Below are positions 15,016 to 27,777 of a DNA stretch of 64,000 bases, piece after piece. The notes beneath the pieces were generated by a model. The model saw nothing but the letters and a program-made list of their open reading frames with translations, searched no databases and was not told the DNA's origin. The stretch comes from Plantimonas leprariae (GTDB taxonomy: Bacteria; Pseudomonadota; Alphaproteobacteria; Rhizobiales; Rhizobiaceae): the NCBI RefSeq assembly GCF_008802405.1, contig NZ_VZDO01000007.1, positions 1 through 64,000 of the forward strand, in the 5' to 3' direction. Both the position numbers and the translations under genes were made by a program. How positions within the stretch are numbered: the first letter of the stretch is position 1; each line of letters opens with the position of its first letter.

Positions 15016-17307
15016 TCACGATGCGGGGTGCAGCGCCTCCCAGATGCGCAGCGGCGTCGCAGGCATGTCGATATGCCCCGCGCCCGCCGAGCGCAAGGCG
15101 TCCTGCACCGCATTCATCACCGCCGGCGCCGCGCCGATCGTTCCAGCCTCGCCGGCGCCCTTGATGCCGAGCGCGTTGGTGGTGGAGGGCACGTTGCGCG
15201 TGCGGAACTCGAACATCGGGAAGTCGGTGGCGCGCGGCATGGCGTAGTCCATGAACGTCGCGGTGACGAGCTGGCCTTCCTCGTCGTAGACCGCGTCCTC
15301 GCAGAGCGCCTGCCCGATCCCCTGCGCGACGCCGCCGTGGATCTGACCTGCAAGGAGGATCGGGTTCACGGTCACGCCGAAATCGTCGACGATGACGTAG
15401 CGCTGGATCTCGGTGCGACCCGTTTCGGGATCGATCTCGACCTCGCAGACATGCGTGCCGTTCGGATAGGTCGCCTCGGTCTGCTTGAACTCGCCGACCG
15501 CCTTGATGTCGTCGGCGGACTTCGCCGCGGCGGCGATGGCGGCGAAATCGATCGCCCGGTCGGTGCCGACGATCCGCGCCGCGCCGTCGCCAAGCTCGAT
15601 GTCGGCTGCGGCGGCTTCCAGCTCGTCGGCGGCGATCTTCTTCAGCTTTTCCGCCAGCGTCTCGCTGGCGCGCCGCACCGAGACCGCACCGAGCGGGATC
15701 GAGCGCGAGCCGCCGGTGCCGCCGCCGGTCGGCGTGTCGTCGGTATCGCCTTGCCGGACGTCGATGAGGTCGTAGTCGAGCTTCAGGGCCTCGGCGACGA
15801 ATTGGGCGTAGGCGGTGGCATGGCCCTGGCCGTTGGTCTGCGTGCCGATCTTGCAGAGGACGCGGCCGTTCGGCTGCAGCTCGACATAGGCGGGCTCCGA
15901 GCCCGGAAAGGCGCAGGCCTCGACATAAGTCGCGAGGCCGATGCCGCGCAGGCGACCGCGCGCTTCAGCCTCCGCCCGCCGCCCATCGATCTCGCTCCAG
16001 TGCGACTGGCGCAGCGCCTCCGCGAGGTGCCCTTCGAACTCGCCGGTGTCGTAGAGGCGGCCGATCGGGGTGCGGTAGGGAAGCTGGTCGGGCTTGATGA
16101 AGTTCAGCCGCCGGATCGCCTCGCGGTCGAGCCCCGCGACGCGGGCGCACTCGTCCACCAGCCGCTCAATGCAATAGGCCGCTTCCGGCCGCCCCGCGCC
16201 GCGATAGGCGTCGAGCGGCACGGTGTGCGAGTAATGCAGGCGGCACTCGACGTCGATCGCCGGGATGTCGTAAAGGCCAGTCGCCATCGACATGCCGAAC
16301 CACGGGATCATCGGGCCGTACTGGTAGGAGTAGGCGCCGAGATTGGCGTGGAGGTCGACCTTCAGCGCGAGGAAGCGCCCCTCGCCGTCCATCGCCATCC
16401 GCGCCGTCACGACGTTGTCGCGTCCGTGCGTGTCCGAGACGAAATGCTCGGAGCGGTCGGCGGTGTGCTTTACCGGCCGCCGCAGCTTCTCGGCCGCGAC
16501 GAGGACGAGCGCATGCTCGCGGTAGAGGAAGGCCTTGGTGCCGAAACCGCCGCCGACGTCGCGGGTCACCACGCGCACCCGCTCCGGCTCGATGCCGAGC
16601 ACGTCCTTCGCGAGATTGTCGCGCAGGCCATGCACGCCCTGGCTGCCGGTGGTGAGGAGATAGCGGTCCTCGCTTTCGACGAACTCGCCGATGGCGGAGC
16701 GGACTTCGAGATAGTTCGCGACGATGCGGTTCTGGACGAGCCGGATCTCCGCGACATGCGCGGCTTCAAGGAAGGCTGCCTCCGTCGCAGCCTTGTCGCC
16801 TTCGTGGAGCGTGCCGGCGAGGTTCGAGCCGCGCTCAGGATGGACGAGCGCTTGCGTGCCGTTCATCGCGCTCGCGATGGTCGGCACGGCGGGAAGCGGC
16901 TCGTAGTCGACCTCGAACAGTTCGGCCGCGTCGCGGGCTTCCATCGCCGTGTCCGCCACGACGAAGCCGACCGCGTCGCCGACATGGCGGACGGTATCGG
17001 CGCAGAGCACCGGTGTGTTCTGGGGCACGAACTTCTCGCCGCCCGCCATCTTCGGAATGCCGTGGCAGGCGACCTCGCCGAGATGCGCGATGTCGGCATG
17101 GGTGAGGACGAGGCGGACGCCCGGCGCCTCGCGGACGGCGGCGAGATCGCCGATGGTGAAGCGCGCATGCGCGTGCGGCGAGCGGACCACGACGGCGTGG
17201 AGGAGATTCTCGCGGGTCTCGTCGTCGGTGTAGCGCCCGGCGCCGCGGATCAGCGCGTCGTCCTCCTTGCGCAGCGCCGACGCGCCGAGGCCGAACTTCG
17301 GTGTCAT
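15016..17307 (-). CDS. Xanthine dehydrogenase family molybdopterin-binding subunit (CoxL-like)
   Basis: Large catalytic subunit of a molybdenum hydroxylase, 763 residues. The N-terminal aldehyde oxidase a/b hammerhead domain precedes molybdopterin-binding segments DVGGGFGTKAFLYREHALV, the active-site loop AYRGAGR, GTQTNGQGHATAYAQF and KGAGEAGTIGAAPAVMNAV with the catalytic Glu. The AYRGAGR loop marks form II CoxL-type enzymes rather than true CO dehydrogenase (AYXCSFR). No FAD or 2Fe-2S subunit gene is adjacent. ATG at 17307 is preferred to a TTG three codons earlier. Confidence 0.9.
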   Translation of the reverse strand: MTPKFGLGASALRKEDDALIRGAGRYTDDETRENLLHAVVVRSPHAHARFTIGDLAAVREAPGVRLVLTHADIAHLGEVACHGIPKMAGGEKFVPQNTPVLCADTVRHVGDAVGFVVADTAMEARDAAELFEVDYEPLPAVPTIASAMNGTQALVHPERGSNLAGTLHEGDKAATEAAFLEAAHVAEIRLVQNRIVANYLEVRSAIGEFVESEDRYLLTTGSQGVHGLRDNLAKDVLGIEPERVRVVTRDVGGGFGTKAFLYREHALVLVAAEKLRRPVKHTADRSEHFVSDTHGRDNVVTARMAMDGEGRFLALKVDLHANLGAYSYQYGPMIPWFGMSMATGLYDIPAIDVECRLHYSHTVPLDAYRGAGRPEAAYCIERLVDECARVAGLDREAIRRLNFIKPDQLPYRTPIGRLYDTGEFEGHLAEALRQSHWSEIDGRRAEAEARGRLRGIGLATYVEACAFPGSEPAYVELQPNGRVLCKIGTQTNGQGHATAYAQFVAEALKLDYDLIDVRQGDTDDTPTGGGTGGSRSIPLGAVSVRRASETLAEKLKKIAADELEAAAADIELGDGAARIVGTDRAIDFAAIAAAAKSADDIKAVGEFKQTEATYPNGTHVCEVEIDPETGRTEIQRYVIVDDFGVTVNPILLAGQIHGGVAQGIGQALCEDAVYDEEGQLVTATFMDYAMPRATDFPMFEFRTRNVPSTTNALGIKGAGEAGTIGAAPAVMNAVQDALRSAGAGHIDMPATPLRIWEALHPAS

Positions 17308-17498
17308 GATGGTCAAGGCTGGCTTCCCCGGAGGCAGGCGCGCCGGGCGGGCCCCGCGCGGGCGATGGGACGTGAGAATCCGAGCCTACGCCATGCCCCG
17401 CCGCGCGTCGACCCTTCGCGGCCACCCTGCGACACGGCGTTTGGCAAGCGACGGCCTTCGGTCTATCGAGACCCTTTCGACCGAGCCGGAACGAGACC

Positions 17499-20150
17499 AT
17501 GCAGCGCACCGACAACGACGTGACGATCCGGCTCGCGGACTACCGGCCGACCGCGTTCGCGGCGAGCCAGGTCGAGATGATCTTCCGCCTGTTCGCCGAC
17601 CGGACGGAGGTGGAGACGACCACCACGCTGGAGCGCCGCGCCGGCACCGCGCCGGACGAGGCGCTGCGGCTCAGCGGCGACGAGATCGAGCCGGCCCGCG
17701 TCGCCGTGGATGGCGAGACGCTCGGACCCGATCGCTACGCCGCCGACGAGAACGGCCTGACGATCAGCGGGCTGCCGACCGCCGGGCCGTTCCGGCTGAC
17801 GATCGAGACGGTGCTCCGGCCGGAGGCGAACACCAAGCTGATGGGCCTCTACTCGTCGAACGGCATCTGGTGCACGCAGTGCGAGGCCGAGGGCTTCCGC
17901 CGCATCACCTATTTCCTCGACCGGCCGGACGTCCTCGCCACCTACCGGGTGCGGATCGAGGCGGACCGCGCGGTGGTTCCGGTGCTGCTTTCGAACGGCA
18001 ACCTGACGGAAACGGGCGATCTCGGGTCGGGACGGCATTTCGCCGTCTGGGACGACCCGTTCCCGAAACCGTCCTACCTCTTCGCGCTGGTGGCGGGCGA
18101 CCTCGACCTGCTGGAGGATCGCTTCACAACCGCGAGCGGGCGCGAGGTCGCGCTCGGCATCTATACCGAAAAGGGCAAGGCCGGCGGCGCGGCCTACGCG
18201 ATGGATGCGCTGAAGCGCTCGATGCGGTGGGACGAGCGGCGCTTCGGCCGGGAATACGATCTCGACGTCTTCAACATCGTCGCGATCTCCGACTTCAACA
18301 TGGGGGCGATGGAGAACAAGGGCCTCAACGTCTTCAACCACAAATACGTGCTGCTCGACCCCGAGACCGCGACCGACGGCGACTACCAGGGCGTCGAGAC
18401 CGTGATCGCGCACGAGTACTTCCACAACTGGACCGGCAACCGCATCACCTGCCGCGACTGGTTCCAGCTCTGCCTGAAGGAAGGGCTGACGGTCTATCGC
18501 GACCAGGAGTTCAGCGCCGACGAGCGCTCCGCGCCGGTGAAGCGCATCGCCTCGGTGCGGGGGCTGAAGGCGCACCAGTTCCCGGAGGACCAGGGGCCGC
18601 TGCAGCACCCCGTCCGGCCGCGCGAGTACCGCGAGATCTCGAACTTCTACACCTCGACCGTCTACGACAAGGGCGCGGAGCTCGTCCGAATGATCGAGAC
18701 GATCCTCGGGGCGGACCAGTTCCGCGCCGGCATGGACCTCTACTTCGAGCGGCACGACGGCGAGGCCGCGACGGTGGAGGAGTTCGTCCGCTGCTTCGAG
18801 GAGGCGGGCGGCGCCGACCTTTCGCAGTTCGCGCGCTGGTACAACCAGGCCGGCACGCCGGTGTTGGAAGTGAAGGAGGCGTTCGACCACGACGCCGGCC
18901 GCCTGACGCTCAGCTTCGCGCAGTCGCTGGCGCGCGGCTCGGCCGGAACCGGCACGGAACCCTTCCACATCCCGGTCCGCTTCGGCCTCGTCGGCCCGAA
19001 CGGCCAGGACATCGAGGCCTCGCCCGTTTCCGGCGCGGCGATCGAGGGCGACGTCATCCACCTGCGGAAGGCCGAGGAGACGGTCGTCTTCGGCGGCCTT
19101 GCGGAGAAGCCCTTCATCTCGATCCTGCGCGACTTCTCCGCGCCCGTCACCTTGAAGGACGAGCAGAGCGCGGCGGACCGGCTCGCCCTCGCCCGGCTCG
19201 ATCCGAACCCGTTCAACCGCTGGCGCGCCCTGTCGGACCTCGTCGGCCAAGCCCTCGTCGACGCGACCGCCGCGGCGCGCCGGGGCGAGGCGGCGGCGAT
19301 GGAGCCGGAGGTGGCGGACGCGCTGATCGCTTCCGCCGGCGACATCTCGCTCGACCCGGCGTTCCGGGCGCAGATGCTGGCGCTGCCGAGCGAAGCCGAC
19401 ATCGCCCGGCTGATCGGGGTCGACGTCGACCCGGTCGCGATCCACGCGGCGCGGAACGGCGTCGTCGAGGCGGTCGGGCAGCGGGCGGGCCGCCGCTTCG
19501 ACGATCTGCACCGGGAGTTCCGCTCGCGTGCCGACGCCTATTCGCCGGACGCGGCCAGCGCCGGCCGGCGCGCGCTCGCCAACGCGCTTCTCGAATATCG
19601 GGTAGCGGCGACAGGCGAAGCCGAAACGGTGGCGGCGCAGTACGCCGAGGCCGGCAACATGACCGACCGGCTGGCGGCGCTCGGCATCCTGGCGCATCGC
19701 CTGCCGGAGGCGGCCGAGACGAGCGCGGCGCTCGCCGACTTCTACGCGCGGTTCGAGGACGACGCCCTGGTCGTCGACAAGTGGTTCGCGATCCAGGCGA
19801 CGATCCCGCGCGAGGACGCGCTGGACGGGGTGCGGACGCTCGCGCGCCATCCGAAGTTCCGCCTCGCCAATCCCAACCGGGCGCGGGCGCTGGTGGGCGC
19901 CTTCGCCTCCGGCAACCAGATCTCGTTCAACCGGGCGGACGGCGCGGGCTACTGGTTCGTTGCAGAAATGATTCACTCGCTCGACGGATTGAATCCGCAG
20001 ATTTCGGCCCGCATCGCCACCGCATTCCGTTCCTGGCGGTGCTTCGAGACGAACCGACGCGCGCAAGCCCGCGCAGCGCTTGAGGAACTCGCCGCCCGGC
20101 CCGGTCTTTCCACAGACCTGAAGGATATCGTGGAAAGGTCGCTCGCCTGA
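17499..20150 (+). CDS. pepN: Aminopeptidase N, M1 family
   Basis: Zinc exopeptidase of 883 residues that removes N-terminal residues from peptides in the cytoplasm. The substrate-recognition motif GAMENKG lies near residue 268, the zinc motif HEYFHNW near residue 305 with the third ligand Glu in LKEGLTVYRDQEF. The C-terminal DUF3458-type domain runs from about residue 540 to the end. It is divergent from the hydroxylase gene with 190 bp between them. Confidence 0.96.
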   Translation: MQRTDNDVTIRLADYRPTAFAASQVEMIFRLFADRTEVETTTTLERRAGTAPDEALRLSGDEIEPARVAVDGETLGPDRYAADENGLTISGLPTAGPFRLTIETVLRPEANTKLMGLYSSNGIWCTQCEAEGFRRITYFLDRPDVLATYRVRIEADRAVVPVLLSNGNLTETGDLGSGRHFAVWDDPFPKPSYLFALVAGDLDLLEDRFTTASGREVALGIYTEKGKAGGAAYAMDALKRSMRWDERRFGREYDLDVFNIVAISDFNMGAMENKGLNVFNHKYVLLDPETATDGDYQGVETVIAHEYFHNWTGNRITCRDWFQLCLKEGLTVYRDQEFSADERSAPVKRIASVRGLKAHQFPEDQGPLQHPVRPREYREISNFYTSTVYDKGAELVRMIETILGADQFRAGMDLYFERHDGEAATVEEFVRCFEEAGGADLSQFARWYNQAGTPVLEVKEAFDHDAGRLTLSFAQSLARGSAGTGTEPFHIPVRFGLVGPNGQDIEASPVSGAAIEGDVIHLRKAEETVVFGGLAEKPFISILRDFSAPVTLKDEQSAADRLALARLDPNPFNRWRALSDLVGQALVDATAAARRGEAAAMEPEVADALIASAGDISLDPAFRAQMLALPSEADIARLIGVDVDPVAIHAARNGVVEAVGQRAGRRFDDLHREFRSRADAYSPDAASAGRRALANALLEYRVAATGEAETVAAQYAEAGNMTDRLAALGILAHRLPEAAETSAALADFYARFEDDALVVDKWFAIQATIPREDALDGVRTLARHPKFRLANPNRARALVGAFASGNQISFNRADGAGYWFVAEMIHSLDGLNPQISARIATAFRSWRCFETNRRAQARAALEELAARPGLSTDLKDIVERSLA

Positions 20151-20286
20151 TTGACTCTGGGGAATGCGGAAATTTCGCAACCCGTCAAGGCATGGACAAG
20201 CTGATTCGCGTCTGATCAATTAACCACGATTCGGATGTGCGGCGTTCCGGATCGTTTCGGGGAATCAACAGTCTAGAGCGGTGCGG

Positions 20287-22641
<2,355 letters not shown>

Positions 22642-22648
22642 TCCGAGG

Positions 22649-25603
22649 CTAGCCGCCGTTCGGCAGCCGCCGCTCGAACTCGCGGCGGACCTCCGCTGCC
22701 ATCGCCTCCACCGCCGGTTCGATCGCCGCCGCGCCGTCCAGCCCGAGCGAGGCGGCGAGGCGTCTGGCGAGGGGTTCGGGCAGCGCGTCCACCGCGAAGG
22801 CCTTCTCGGGGCCGAGCCGCAGAAGCTGCAGCACGCGGGTCTGCCGACGCATCGCCTCGACGCAGTCCCGCGAGACGACGTTCGATGCCGCGAGGATTTC
22901 GGCGGTCGGGTGGCCGATCAGGTCGGCAGGCACCGCGCCGGTCAGCACGGACCACTGCGCCAGGAATTCGAGGTCGATCAGGCCGCCCAGCCGGAGCTTC
23001 AGGTCGAGCGGCCCGCGCGCCGGCTTCTCGCGCCCGATCAGCGCGCGCATCGCCGCCACCTCAGCGCTAATGGCTGGGTCGTGGTTCCGCTCGGCGATGA
23101 TCCGCCGGATCGCGGCGCTGACCTTTTCGCCGAATCCCGCGTCGCCGGCGAGGAAGCGCGAGCGGGTCAACGCCATACGCTCCCAAGTGCGACCCTCGTC
23201 GGCTTGGTAGCGCAGGAAGGCGTCGATATGGGTGGCGAGCGGCCCCTTGTTGCCGGATGGGCGCAGGCGGAAATCCACCTCATAAAGGACGCCCTCACCC
23301 ATCGGGCTGCCGAGCGCCGCGATGAGGCGCTGCGTCAACCGCGCATGGTAAACGCTTGCGGGCAGCGGCTTTTCGCCATCCGATTCATCCTCATTCTGAG
23401 GATGATCGTAGAACAGGATCAGGTCGACGTCGGAGCCGGCGGTGAGTTCGCGGCTGCCAAGCCGCCCCATGCCGAAGAGGGCGATGCGCCCGCCCGGAAC
23501 CGCGCCGTGCCGCGCGGCGAAGGACCTCACCACCGCCTCGAAAGCGCGCGCGATCGCGACGTCGGCGACGTCGGCGAAGGCGAGGCCCGCCTCCTCGCCC
23601 TCGATCGCGCCGGACAGGAGCCGCGCCCCGACGAGGAAGCGCTGGTCGGAAGCGAAGAGGCGCAGCCGGACGAGTTCGTCTTCGTAGTCGACGACGTCGT
23701 TCATGAAGAACCGCAGCCGGTCCTCCAGCAGCGAACGCTTCGGCAGTTCGCGGAAGAAGGTCGGATCGAGGAAGGCGTCGAAGACGTGCGGGCGCTGCGA
23801 GATGGTCGCGGCGAGCCGCGGCGCGGAGGTGACGATCAGCGTCAGGAGGTCGAGGACGCGCGGGTTCGAGGCGAGCAGCGAGAAGAACTGCAGCCCGGCC
23901 GGCAGCCCGGCGATGAAGGCGTCGAAGGCCACCAGCGAGCCGTCCGGGTCGCTCGCCGCGGCGAGCGAGCGGAGCAGCGGGCCGAGCACGTCCGCCAGAT
24001 GCCGGCGCGCGGCGGGCGAGCGTGTCGCCCGGTAGCGACCGGCGCCCCAGCCGGCAAGGACGCGCGCGCTCGGCTCGGCACGAGCGAAGCCGAGCGCTTC
24101 CAGCGCCGCCGACAGGCCGCCGAGGTCGCCGGCCTCGATCATGCGGAACAGACGCTGCCCCTCGTCCTCCGCCGCCTCGCCGCCGGCGAAGAGCTGGTCG
24201 AACTGCGCTTCCGCGAAACCGAGCCGCTCCAGCAGCTCGTTGCCGAAGGCATCCGCGTCCGGAAAGGCCAGCAGGCCGGCGATGCGGGCGAGCCCGGCGG
24301 CGTCTTCGGGAAGCGAATGCGTCTGCTCGTCGGCGACCATCTGCACGGCATGTTCCGCGCGGCGCAGGAACCAGTAGGCTTCGGTGAGGCGCGCAGCGGT
24401 TTCGGGCAGGATCCAGCCGCCCTCCGCGAGCAGCCGCAGCGCTTCGTCCGTCCGCCGCACGCGCAGTTCCGGCGAGCGGCCGCCGGCGATGAGCTGCTGC
24501 GCCTGCGCGAAGAACTCGATCTCGCGGATGCCGCCCGGGCCGAGCTTCAGGTCGTGCCCGGCGATGCCGACACAGTCGAAGCCGTGATGGCGATCGATCC
24601 GCCGCTTCATCGAGCGGACCTCGTCGATCGAGTTGAAGTCGAGGTATTTCCGCCAGACGAAGGGGGCCATTTCGCGCACGAAGGCTTCGGCCGCGGCCAT
24701 GTCGCCGGCGACCGGTCGGGCCTTCAGCATGGCCAGCCGCTCCCAGTTCCGGCCGCTGTCCTCGTAGTAGACGAGCGCCGTCGGAACCGGCACCGCCAGC
24801 GGCATCGCCCCGGGATCGGGCCGGAGCCGCAGGTCGGTGCGGAACACGTAGCCGTCACCGGTGCGCTCGCTCAAAAGCCGGATCAGCCGGCGCACGATGC
24901 GCGAGAAGGTCTCCACCGCCTCGTCGCGGTCGACGACCGCCGCGGCGTCCGGCTCGAAGAGGACGACGAGGTCGATGTCGCTCGAATAGTTCAGCTCGCG
25001 CCCGCCAAGCTTGCCCATACCGAGCACGAAGAGCCCCGTCCCGTCCTCGGGCTGGGCATGGTCAGGGAGCTTCAGGGCACCGCGCCGGTCGGCGTCGAGC
25101 AGGAGGAAGCGCAAGGCGGCGCGAACGGTGGCTTCGGCGAGATCGGAGAGATCGGCGGTGGTCTGGTCCGGCGAGGCCGCGCCGAAGAGGTCGCAAAGCG
25201 CGATCAGGAGCGCGGCTTCGAGCTTCGCCTCGCGCAGCGCCGTCATCAGGCGCGCTTCGGTCATATCGCCGGCATGCAGCGTATCGAGACTTGCTAGGAT
25301 CGCCGCGATGCGATCCGCGGCATCGGTATCGAACAGGCGTTCGAGCCAGTCCGGGCGGCGGAGCAGGATGCCGTTCAGGTAGGACGACAGGTCCATGATC
25401 GCGCCGAGACGCCGGGCGGCCGGGTCGTCGGGGCGGCGGCAGAGTCGCGCAAGCCGCTCGCATCCGGCCTCGTCGGCGGATCGGCCGAGATCGGCGAGCC
25501 AGACGGCGGCCTTCGCCGAATCGAGCGGCGTCGGGACAGCCTCGCCGCCGATCCGGACGAACTCGTCACCTTCAGGCGCGGATCGCGACCGCCGTTCCGT
25601 CAT
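22649..25603 (-). CDS. glnE: Bifunctional glutamine synthetase adenylyltransferase/deadenylase
   Basis: Adds AMP to, and removes it from, glutamine synthetase in response to PII, so it sets nitrogen assimilation activity. 984 residues. Both nucleotidyltransferase domains show the GSD-type metal site: LGGRELNYSSDIDLVVLF in the first half and LGSRELTAGSDVDLILFYDH in the second, each followed by its GlnD-type helical domain. The ATG at 25603 lies inside the end of the kinase gene (32-bp overlap); a longer upstream frame is the kinase gene read out of frame. It is the last gene of the minus-strand series and converges on pleC. Confidence 0.96.
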   Translation of the reverse strand: MTERRSRSAPEGDEFVRIGGEAVPTPLDSAKAAVWLADLGRSADEAGCERLARLCRRPDDPAARRLGAIMDLSSYLNGILLRRPDWLERLFDTDAADRIAAILASLDTLHAGDMTEARLMTALREAKLEAALLIALCDLFGAASPDQTTADLSDLAEATVRAALRFLLLDADRRGALKLPDHAQPEDGTGLFVLGMGKLGGRELNYSSDIDLVVLFEPDAAAVVDRDEAVETFSRIVRRLIRLLSERTGDGYVFRTDLRLRPDPGAMPLAVPVPTALVYYEDSGRNWERLAMLKARPVAGDMAAAEAFVREMAPFVWRKYLDFNSIDEVRSMKRRIDRHHGFDCVGIAGHDLKLGPGGIREIEFFAQAQQLIAGGRSPELRVRRTDEALRLLAEGGWILPETAARLTEAYWFLRRAEHAVQMVADEQTHSLPEDAAGLARIAGLLAFPDADAFGNELLERLGFAEAQFDQLFAGGEAAEDEGQRLFRMIEAGDLGGLSAALEALGFARAEPSARVLAGWGAGRYRATRSPAARRHLADVLGPLLRSLAAASDPDGSLVAFDAFIAGLPAGLQFFSLLASNPRVLDLLTLIVTSAPRLAATISQRPHVFDAFLDPTFFRELPKRSLLEDRLRFFMNDVVDYEDELVRLRLFASDQRFLVGARLLSGAIEGEEAGLAFADVADVAIARAFEAVVRSFAARHGAVPGGRIALFGMGRLGSRELTAGSDVDLILFYDHPQNEDESDGEKPLPASVYHARLTQRLIAALGSPMGEGVLYEVDFRLRPSGNKGPLATHIDAFLRYQADEGRTWERMALTRSRFLAGDAGFGEKVSAAIRRIIAERNHDPAISAEVAAMRALIGREKPARGPLDLKLRLGGLIDLEFLAQWSVLTGAVPADLIGHPTAEILAASNVVSRDCVEAMRRQTRVLQLLRLGPEKAFAVDALPEPLARRLAASLGLDGAAAIEPAVEAMAAEVRREFERRLPNGG

Positions 25604-27017
25604 GCGCCTCGCCTCCCGCCGCCGGCAGATCGACGACGACTTTAAGGCCGGGCTCGGCATCCTCAAGGGCGAGCGTGCCGCCGTGCAGGCGGACGATGGC
25701 CTGCACCAGCGACAGGCCGAGGCCGGAACCGGGCTTCGTGCGACTGCCGTCCAGCCGGAAGAAGCGCTCCAGCACCCGGCCACGCTTGTCCTCCGGGATG
25801 CCGGAGCCGTTGTCGGCGACGGTCAGCCGGCGCGTCTGGCCGCGGTCCTCCAGCGCGATCTGCACCACCGGCTCGCCACCCGCGCCCGCGCCGTATTTCA
25901 GTGCGTTGTCGATGAGATTCGACACCGCCTGGCTGACGAGCTCGCGGCTGGCGCGCACCGGCATGGCACCGCTTGCGGCGACCTCGATGCGACCGCCGGC
26001 CTCTTCCGCCAGCGGTTCGTAGAGCTCGGCGAGGTCGGAGACCAAGGCCGCGAGGTCGACCGCCCCCATCTCGGCCGGGTGGAAACCGGCCTCGACGCGG
26101 CTGATCATCAGGAGCGCGTCGAAGGTGCGGATCATCTGGTCCGACTCGGCGATGTTCGCCTCCAGCGCGGTGCGCGGGTCGCCGCCGGTCGAGGCGTCCG
26201 CGAGCGCCGCTTCCGCGCGGTTGCGCAGCCGCGTCAGCGGCGTCTTCAGATCGTGGGCGATGTTGTCGGACACCTGGTTCAGCCCCTCGCGCAGGAGCGC
26301 GATGCGGCCGAGCAGCGCGTTGAGGTTCGCCGACAGACGGTCGAACTCGTCGTTCGCGCCGGTGACCGGCAGCCGCTCGTCGAGGTCGCCGGCGAGGATG
26401 CGGGCGGAGGAGGCCGACATCCGGTCGAGCCGCACCAGCGCCCGGCGGCCGACGAAGACCCAGGCGAAGAGCGCCCCGGCGCCCATCAGCGCCAGCGCCA
26501 GGATCAGCGCGCGGCGGACGAGCGTGCGGAAGCGCTCCTGCTCCGTCTGGTCGCGCCCGACGAGAACGCGCATGCCGTTCGGCAGGTTGATGATCTGGGC
26601 GACAGCGAAATGCAGCCGCTCGGACGTATCGTCGGAGAAGCGGTCGTAGGCGAAGGCCCTCTCGGTAAAGCCGGCACGATCAAGGACGCCGGGCTCCAGC
26701 GCCTCGACATTGCCGGTGAGGATGCGGCCGGTCGGATCGGTGACGAGGTAGAGCGAGGCGCCCGGCTGGCGCGAGCGGCGCTCGATCGAGCGGACGAGGC
26801 CGACGATGCCGGTCTTCTGGTAGACCTGCCCGAGCTCGCCGATCTCGTCGCCGATCGTGTCGCGACTCTGGTTCTGGAGAAGGCTCGTCGCGCTCGCCGT
26901 AACATAGACGACGAGCACCACGGCGAAGACCGCGAAGAGCGCGAGATAGACGGCGGACAGGCGCACCGCCGTCATCCGCATCAGGGCGCGGAAGCCCGGA
27001 CGGCGGGGCGGCGACAT
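25572..27017 (-). CDS. Two-component sensor histidine kinase
   Basis: A 481-residue inner-membrane kinase. Transmembrane helices at about residues 17-38 and 160-182 enclose a periplasmic sensor domain, followed by HAMP, HisKA with His in SDNIAHDLKTPLTRLRNRAE, and HATPase_c with NLIDNALKYG, DNGSGIP and GSGLGLSLV. It starts 7 bases after the regulator stop and overlaps glnE, so regulator, kinase and glnE are one unit. The homologous rhizobial pair lies between degP and glnE. Signal unknown; the link to DegP suggests an envelope cue. Confidence 0.9.
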   Translation of the reverse strand: MSPPRRPGFRALMRMTAVRLSAVYLALFAVFAVVLVVYVTASATSLLQNQSRDTIGDEIGELGQVYQKTGIVGLVRSIERRSRQPGASLYLVTDPTGRILTGNVEALEPGVLDRAGFTERAFAYDRFSDDTSERLHFAVAQIINLPNGMRVLVGRDQTEQERFRTLVRRALILALALMGAGALFAWVFVGRRALVRLDRMSASSARILAGDLDERLPVTGANDEFDRLSANLNALLGRIALLREGLNQVSDNIAHDLKTPLTRLRNRAEAALADASTGGDPRTALEANIAESDQMIRTFDALLMISRVEAGFHPAEMGAVDLAALVSDLAELYEPLAEEAGGRIEVAASGAMPVRASRELVSQAVSNLIDNALKYGAGAGGEPVVQIALEDRGQTRRLTVADNGSGIPEDKRGRVLERFFRLDGSRTKPGSGLGLSLVQAIVRLHGGTLALEDAEPGLKVVVDLPAAGGEAHDGTAVAIRA

Positions 27018-27024
27018 CACGCGG

Positions 27025-27738
27025 TCAGGCGTCGGCGCGGATGATGTAGCCGGCACCGCGCACCGTGTGGAGGATCGCCGGCCCGGCTTCCCGCTCGATC
27101 TTCGAGCGCAACCGCGAGACATGGACGTCGATGACGTTGGTCTGCGGGTCGAAATGGTAATCCCAGACGTTCTCGAGCAGCATGGTGCGCGTCACCACCT
27201 GCCCCGCATGCTTCATCAGGTATTCGAGCAGGCGGAACTCGCGCGGCTGCAGGACGATCGGCCGGCCAGCCCGCTTCACCTCGTGGCTGAGGCGGTCGAG
27301 TTCCAGGTCGCCGACTCGGTAGACGGTCTCGACATCCCTTCCGCCGCGCCGCCGGCCGAGCACCTCGACGCGGGCGAGAAGTTCGGCGAAGGCGTAGGGC
27401 TTGGCGAGGTAATCGTCGCCGCCGGCCCGGAGGCCCGTGACGCGATCGTCCACCTGGCCGAGGGCGGAAAGGATCAGCGCCGGCGTATCGACGCCCTTGC
27501 CGCGCAGGCCCGCGACGACGGACAGGCCATCCCGTTCGGGCAGCATGCGGTCGACGACCATCACGTCGTAGTCGTGGGTATCCGCCATGTGGAAGCCGGT
27601 ATTGCCGTCGGCCGCGTGGTCCGGCACATGCCCCGCCTCGCGAAAGGCCTTCACGAGATAGGCGGCGGCCTCGCGGTCGTCTTCGATGATCAGGATGCGC
27701 ATCGGCTCCGGCGCGCTGGACTTCGCTAGCGACATCAT
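27025..27738 (-). CDS. OmpR/PhoB-type response regulator
   Basis: A 237-residue DNA-binding regulator: receiver domain with the phospho-Asp in VMVVDRMLPERDG and Lys in YLAKPYAFAEL, then a winged-helix domain ending in VHVSRLRSKIEREAGPAILHTVRGAGYI. Partner of the kinase just downstream. ATG 27738 is kept because GAGG lies seven bases upstream; many homologues start at the internal MRILIIEDD (27702). Confidence 0.92.
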   Translation of the reverse strand: MMSLAKSSAPEPMRILIIEDDREAAAYLVKAFREAGHVPDHAADGNTGFHMADTHDYDVMVVDRMLPERDGLSVVAGLRGKGVDTPALILSALGQVDDRVTGLRAGGDDYLAKPYAFAELLARVEVLGRRRGGRDVETVYRVGDLELDRLSHEVKRAGRPIVLQPREFRLLEYLMKHAGQVVTRTMLLENVWDYHFDPQTNVIDVHVSRLRSKIEREAGPAILHTVRGAGYIIRADA

Positions 27739-27777
27739 GGCGTTTCCTCGGGGCGGCGGAAAGACCTCGTCCGGTCG

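Noticed and set aside
20215-20230. CtrA box upstream of pleC (ATTAACC)
   Set aside because: Only one TTAA half is present; no second half at seven bases.
22910-25297. Plus-strand frame of 795 codons opposite glnE
   Set aside because: Composition of an antisense shadow (strings of Glu/Arg/Gly), while the minus strand has both GlnE nucleotidyltransferase motifs.
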